NCBI GenBank assembly: GCA_007118445.1
Contig: SKRP01000010.1
Span: forward strand, 1-9,607
From: Natronohydrobacter sp.
GTDB lineage: Bacteria; Pseudomonadota; Alphaproteobacteria; Rhodobacterales; Rhodobacteraceae
Direction: 5' to 3'
Length of the DNA: 9,607 bases
The position numbers and the translations under genes were made by a program. Under the pieces are notes generated by a model. That model was not told the origin of the DNA. It ran no database searches and saw only the letters and a program-made list of their open reading frames with translations. Below are positions 7,601 to 9,607 of the stretch, one piece after another (the stretch's first letter is position 1; each line of letters starts with the position of its first letter).

Positions 7601-8908
7601 TTGGGCCAGACTGAACCAGCACGTAAGTCGCAGGAACTGGTCCTAGAGGACATGCGCGACGCTCTTGGGGAGAATCACTACCGTACACTCCGCGCTATGA
7701 GTGCGCTCGCAATGACTCTGCTTGAATGCGATGAGGACGATGACGCGCTCAAACTTCAGGAAGAGGCACTCCGGCGCAAGGAGGCAATTCTATCCGCCGA
7801 TCATCCGGATACGCTGATTTCAAGACATGACCTAGCCATGATGCACCTGAAGAAGGGCGACATGCCCCGTGCGCTCAGCTTGCAAAAGCAAGCAGTTGAG
7901 GCGATGAAGGTCGTATTTGGGACAGATGATCCGCAGACACTGGCTGCGCAGCGGGGTCTTGCGGAGATCTTGTACCAGAGCAATGATCTGGCGTCAGCAC
8001 AACGACTGCAAGAGGAATTGCTTGACGTCATCTTAAACAAGTATGGGCCAGCGGATGCCAGTACAATTGCCGCCAAACACAGTTTGGTTATGACGCTTCA
8101 CAAAAAAGGGGACTTTCTACGATCACGCGCACTCATTGAATCACTGCTGAGCGAAATATCCCAATCCGGCAGGGCGGATAACGTCGATCACCTCGAGGTT
8201 CTGGAAAGCATCGGTTTTATTCTCGAACAACAGGATGACAAAAATCGTGCGGTGGAGGTCTGGAAAGAAAATCTCGGAATCGCAAAGCGCCTTTTAGGAC
8301 CTGAAGATTCTTACACTGTAAATTCAATGTTGCATGTTTCGCAGAACCTACTTGAAGAAATGGATATCGTTGGCGCTTTGAAAATACATGAAGAGCTGCT
8401 CGAAGAACAGCGAAATTTTGTCGGTGGCGACCATCCAAGCACGCAGAAAACGTTGGCGATGCTTGTCGAGACGCTCAAAGACATATATAGCGTAGTTCAG
8501 AATCTACGTGAAAAGGGCCTTCATATTCCGGCAACCACCATTCAGGAGGCCTTGCTTGAAACCTGTATACGAGTGCTAGGTTTCGATAACCGATTGACAT
8601 TGCAGATGATGCGGAATTTAGCGATTTTTCATTTTGAATCCGGTGATCTTCCAAGCAGTTCTTTCGTCATGGAGCAATATGTTGAAAAAACCATTTTGGC
8701 TTTAGGAAGTAGTGATCCGCTGAGTTGGAAAGCCATGCACGACTTTGCTGTTATTATTTTCAAACAGGATAAACTACCGAAAGCCCAAGAGGTTCTGGAA
8801 ACGCTGTTGCGGGTTCAGCTTCACGAGATTGGCGAAGACCACTCGGAGACCCGTCGAACGATAGAGTTCTTACAGCAAGTGTATGAAGCTCTCGAAACCG
8901 GTCAGTAG
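4652..8908 (+). CDS. DUF4062 - STAND NTPase - TPR protein, NLR-like candidate immune sensor
   Basis: From the ATG at 4652 the product has 1418 residues; an in-frame ATG at 4478 adds 58 residues overlapping the IS remnant and is less likely. Residues 12-230 hold a DUF4062 domain: REIRVFLSSTFLDMEAER, then TEIDLRWGITEEES and FFIGFLGERYGWIP, the hallmark also found in animal TEP1, NWD1 and nephrocystin-3. A STAND-type P-loop NTPase follows: Walker A GPSGQGKSA (287-295, Lys293), Walker B LIVDALDQL (386-394, Asp389 and Asp392), and the NPLFLKLALEEL motif (478-489), then a helical/winged-helix region with LQAAAYQGLSELELAELL. Residues 752-1418 are kinesin-light-chain-type TPR units. No signal peptide or membrane segment is seen, so it should be cytosolic. 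STAND proteins oligomerise when a C-terminal sensor binds ligand; many bacterial ones are anti-phage. The role here is inference. A channel-like gene begins 19 bases downstream, probably in the same operon. Base composition is less GC-rich than pho genes, suggesting transfer. Confidence 0.92.
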   Translation: MTEGESDVLRAREIRVFLSSTFLDMEAERTHLVKEVFPKIRAVCAERMVGFTEIDLRWGITEEESRNGETIEICLAEIDRCRAFPPFFIGFLGERYGWIPEESDLEQFWSQRADSDYAPVIRDALERGKGVTEVEMELAAMADGAAQKLQGQVLFLLRDRSLTEVLQTQAAGGAFDATDKRFFDAAGGKLDALKDRIRCTPYLAIDGYHSIEEFGEAVEAYLLEQIAQFFPEDEAPTPLEQSGLAHLSFRHHRLRNYVPRDDVKAALVGAMSQRIVQPALGPVVLCGPSGQGKSAVLADLSRQLDSGEKCDVHWRVIDHYVGADGSLTLDAWLERVMQMLHPELRDAVGDEIPTDPKKRRETLSDWLTRAAQRTEQKIGRPVRFALIVDALDQLLDEGKDLQLLSPSVIGPSAVVVASAVDQSAAATTSAARGLETVLLSALTENEARAIAGDLLASYRKTLPENLINGLVRAPQAKNPLFLKLALEELRLDARHETLNSTLDKILSCADPAQLFVTCFLCDTEYQRDAQPDLSLQFFALQAAAYQGLSELELAELLALPGDPVAEDTGKPRTPQVVMSKLAGVFWPFMLTKEGRHAPMHRVLGQAALQAVGEEATRERLYKHFRPGYGDKKRPMVPRAAAEALFQLERLQFQRPSLDGYPLSGDVEDIYLPARLIETHQTVVNAVLEMLGRHEVGLIAQEDWVRQLSTAKDSADYLEVIIIRNFATFLHERGFLHAASHLRRWLTEVLEGLLGAKHKETLTAKHNLALTCLLQNDLETAGSIIETVVRARRELLGPEARETLNSMSTLAGVRIAQNRLAEARETEEQVLELYKRWHGLDDTGTLTAMNNLALTLNRYGNAQNALALQKEVLQRRQSVLGNEHRSTFRAMMNLAVTLSQLDRHEEARPLAEHALGGLQRMLGEEHPETLRSLQNLGNMFRREGNLPRALDIHKAVYVGLTLALGGEHPDTIEAKADEALVLAELGQTEPARKSQELVLEDMRDALGENHYRTLRAMSALAMTLLECDEDDDALKLQEEALRRKEAILSADHPDTLISRHDLAMMHLKKGDMPRALSLQKQAVEAMKVVFGTDDPQTLAAQRGLAEILYQSNDLASAQRLQEELLDVILNKYGPADASTIAAKHSLVMTLHKKGDFLRSRALIESLLSEISQSGRADNVDHLEVLESIGFILEQQDDKNRAVEVWKENLGIAKRLLGPEDSYTVNSMLHVSQNLLEEMDIVGALKIHEELLEEQRNFVGGDHPSTQKTLAMLVETLKDIYSVVQNLREKGLHIPATTIQEALLETCIRVLGFDNRLTLQMMRNLAIFHFESGDLPSSSFVMEQYVEKTILALGSSDPLSWKAMHDFAVIIFKQDKLPKAQEVLETLLRVQLHEIGEDHSETRRTIEFLQQVYEALETGQ
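6905..8905 (+). repeat. Array of 42-residue TPR units (126-bp period) in the STAND protein
   Basis: Fifteen full units and one partial unit can be aligned by eye. Each starts with a hydrophobic-LG type turn (for example VLGNEH, MLGEEHPETL, ALGGEHPDT), then NLA-x-x-L, then A-L-x-L-x-x-x-x-L. Unit starts fall exactly 42 residues apart from residue 752 of the protein to its end, except unit 13, which carries about 10 extra residues (SVVQNLREKGLHI region). This is the TPR_10/TPR_12 kinesin-light-chain pattern and should form a long superhelix for binding protein ligands. DNA copies are well diverged, so this is an old array and not a recent tandem expansion. Units 11 and 13-15 are the most degenerate. 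Confidence 0.9.
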
Positions 8909-8927
8909 CATCACACGGTGGTTCCCG

Positions 8928-9607
8928 ATGTATAAAAACGCCCAACTCAAGCTCCTTGTCAGCCTTGTATTAATTAGTGGTGCGACAACCTTTTGGGGGC
9001 ATTTAGAGGCGAATGAGCAATATACGCCCTTCGATGCGCTTTACCTCACCCTCCAGACAGCTAAATTAGGGACAGCGCTGGAAAGCACCACGATTAACTG
9101 GCAACTGCAGGTCATGCGGTTCGTGCTGCCGGCTTTGACGATCTTCACCCTTATTGTCGCTGTCTTGCTTTCGGCGAGACACTGGGCTCAGTTCAAGGTT
9201 CTTGGATTTGCGCCGCCAGAGGTTGTTTTTTTAGGAGCGGGGCGCTCAGCGAGCAGCCTTGCAAAGGCCTTTCTTGATAAGGATGCGCGTGCGGTTGCGC
9301 TGACCCCCGACACCGATCAGCCCTATGCGCTTACATTGAAACAAGAAGGTGCAATACTTCTGCCGGGGGTCACTACGGACGTCCAGACCCTGAAAAAACT
9401 GCAGATTGCAGATGCAAAGTGCGTGTATATTGGGACTGATGACGACATGCGCAATATGGAGACTGCGCTGGCGGTCATGGATATAAGGCCCAGACCGACG
9501 GCGCAGAAACTGGTTATCCGGCTCTCAGATAAGTCGATACAGGCCACCTTCGCCAAACATCAAACGGTAAAGGAATATGCCGCGCAGAATAACGTTATCT
9601 GGCTTGA
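8928..9607 (+). CDS. Channel-like membrane protein with TrkA-N/RCK-like domain (3' end outside window)
   Basis: The first 226 codons are present and the frame is still open at the window edge. Residues about 8-24 (LKLLVSLVLISGATTFWGH) and 62-83 (VMRFVLPALTIFTLIVAVLLS) are likely transmembrane helices. Between them, YTPFDALYLTLQTAKLGTAL (32-51) looks like the pore helix and loop of a 2TM channel, where potassium channels have T-x-G-Y-G; here that filter is absent. From residue 98 a Rossmann fold begins: VVFLGAGRSASSLAKAFL with a G-x-G nucleotide-binding turn at 103-105, and strands AVALTPD, AILLPGVTT and AKCVYIGTDDDMRN as in TrkA-N/RCK domains, which bind NAD(H) or other nucleotides. GGTGG at 8917-8921 serves as a weak ribosome site. 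Its position 19 bases after the STAND gene suggests one operon and a role as membrane partner or effector. It might instead be an unrelated ion-homeostasis gene. Confidence 0.82.
   Translation, partial: MYKNAQLKLLVSLVLISGATTFWGHLEANEQYTPFDALYLTLQTAKLGTALESTTINWQLQVMRFVLPALTIFTLIVAVLLSARHWAQFKVLGFAPPEVVFLGAGRSASSLAKAFLDKDARAVALTPDTDQPYALTLKQEGAILLPGVTTDVQTLKKLQIADAKCVYIGTDDDMRNMETALAVMDIRPRPTAQKLVIRLSDKSIQATFAKHQTVKEYAAQNNVIWL

Noticed and set aside
6905..8905. CRISPR array or DNA-level tandem repeat
   Set aside because: The 126-bp period exists only at protein level (TPR units); the DNA copies are diverged and stay in one open frame with no identical repeats.

Overview
The window looks like part of an alphaproteobacterial chromosome, most likely from the Rhodobacterales. 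That placement is inferred from the GC-rich coding style of the first 3.5 kb and the character of the phosphate-regulon proteins; no rRNA or other marker gene is present to confirm it. It falls into three blocks: a conserved housekeeping operon, a short scarred junction, and a foreign-looking accessory cassette that runs off the right edge.

Block 1 (1-3540, all + strand) is the distal part of a phosphate uptake and sensing operon: the last codons of pstA, then pstB (transporter ATPase), a PhoR-type histidine kinase, phoU and phoB. Together they import inorganic phosphate through the Pst ABC transporter and convert transporter state, via PhoU and PhoR, into phosphorylation of the PhoB response regulator. 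Two points stand out: phoR sits between pstB and phoU, and the kinase has no visible membrane segment.

Block 2 (3541-4651) is a junction with no intact gene. It contains inverted repeats just after phoB, a 15-bp near-perfect tandem repeat, an AT-rich stretch with a hairpin, the 3' part of an unidentified minus-strand gene (3963-4241), and the 3' end of an IS5-family transposase gene (4243-4506) that retains the Y-(2)-R-(3)-E-(6)-K signature. The two remnants meet almost to the base near 4242, as expected for a recombination or deletion scar.

Block 3 (4652-9607) is visibly less GC-rich and appears to be a two-gene operon. The first gene encodes a protein of about 1418 residues: an N-terminal DUF4062 domain, a STAND-type NTPase, and fifteen 42-residue kinesin-light-chain-like TPR units plus a partial sixteenth. 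Nineteen bases after its stop begins a membrane protein, incomplete here, with two transmembrane segments, a pore-loop-like stretch lacking a potassium-channel filter, and a Rossmann (TrkA-N/RCK-like) cytosolic domain. NLR-like STAND proteins of bacteria are often immune sensors, so the best hypothesis is an anti-phage or conflict system in which the TPR-STAND protein senses and the channel-like protein responds. Function is inferred from architecture and context only.
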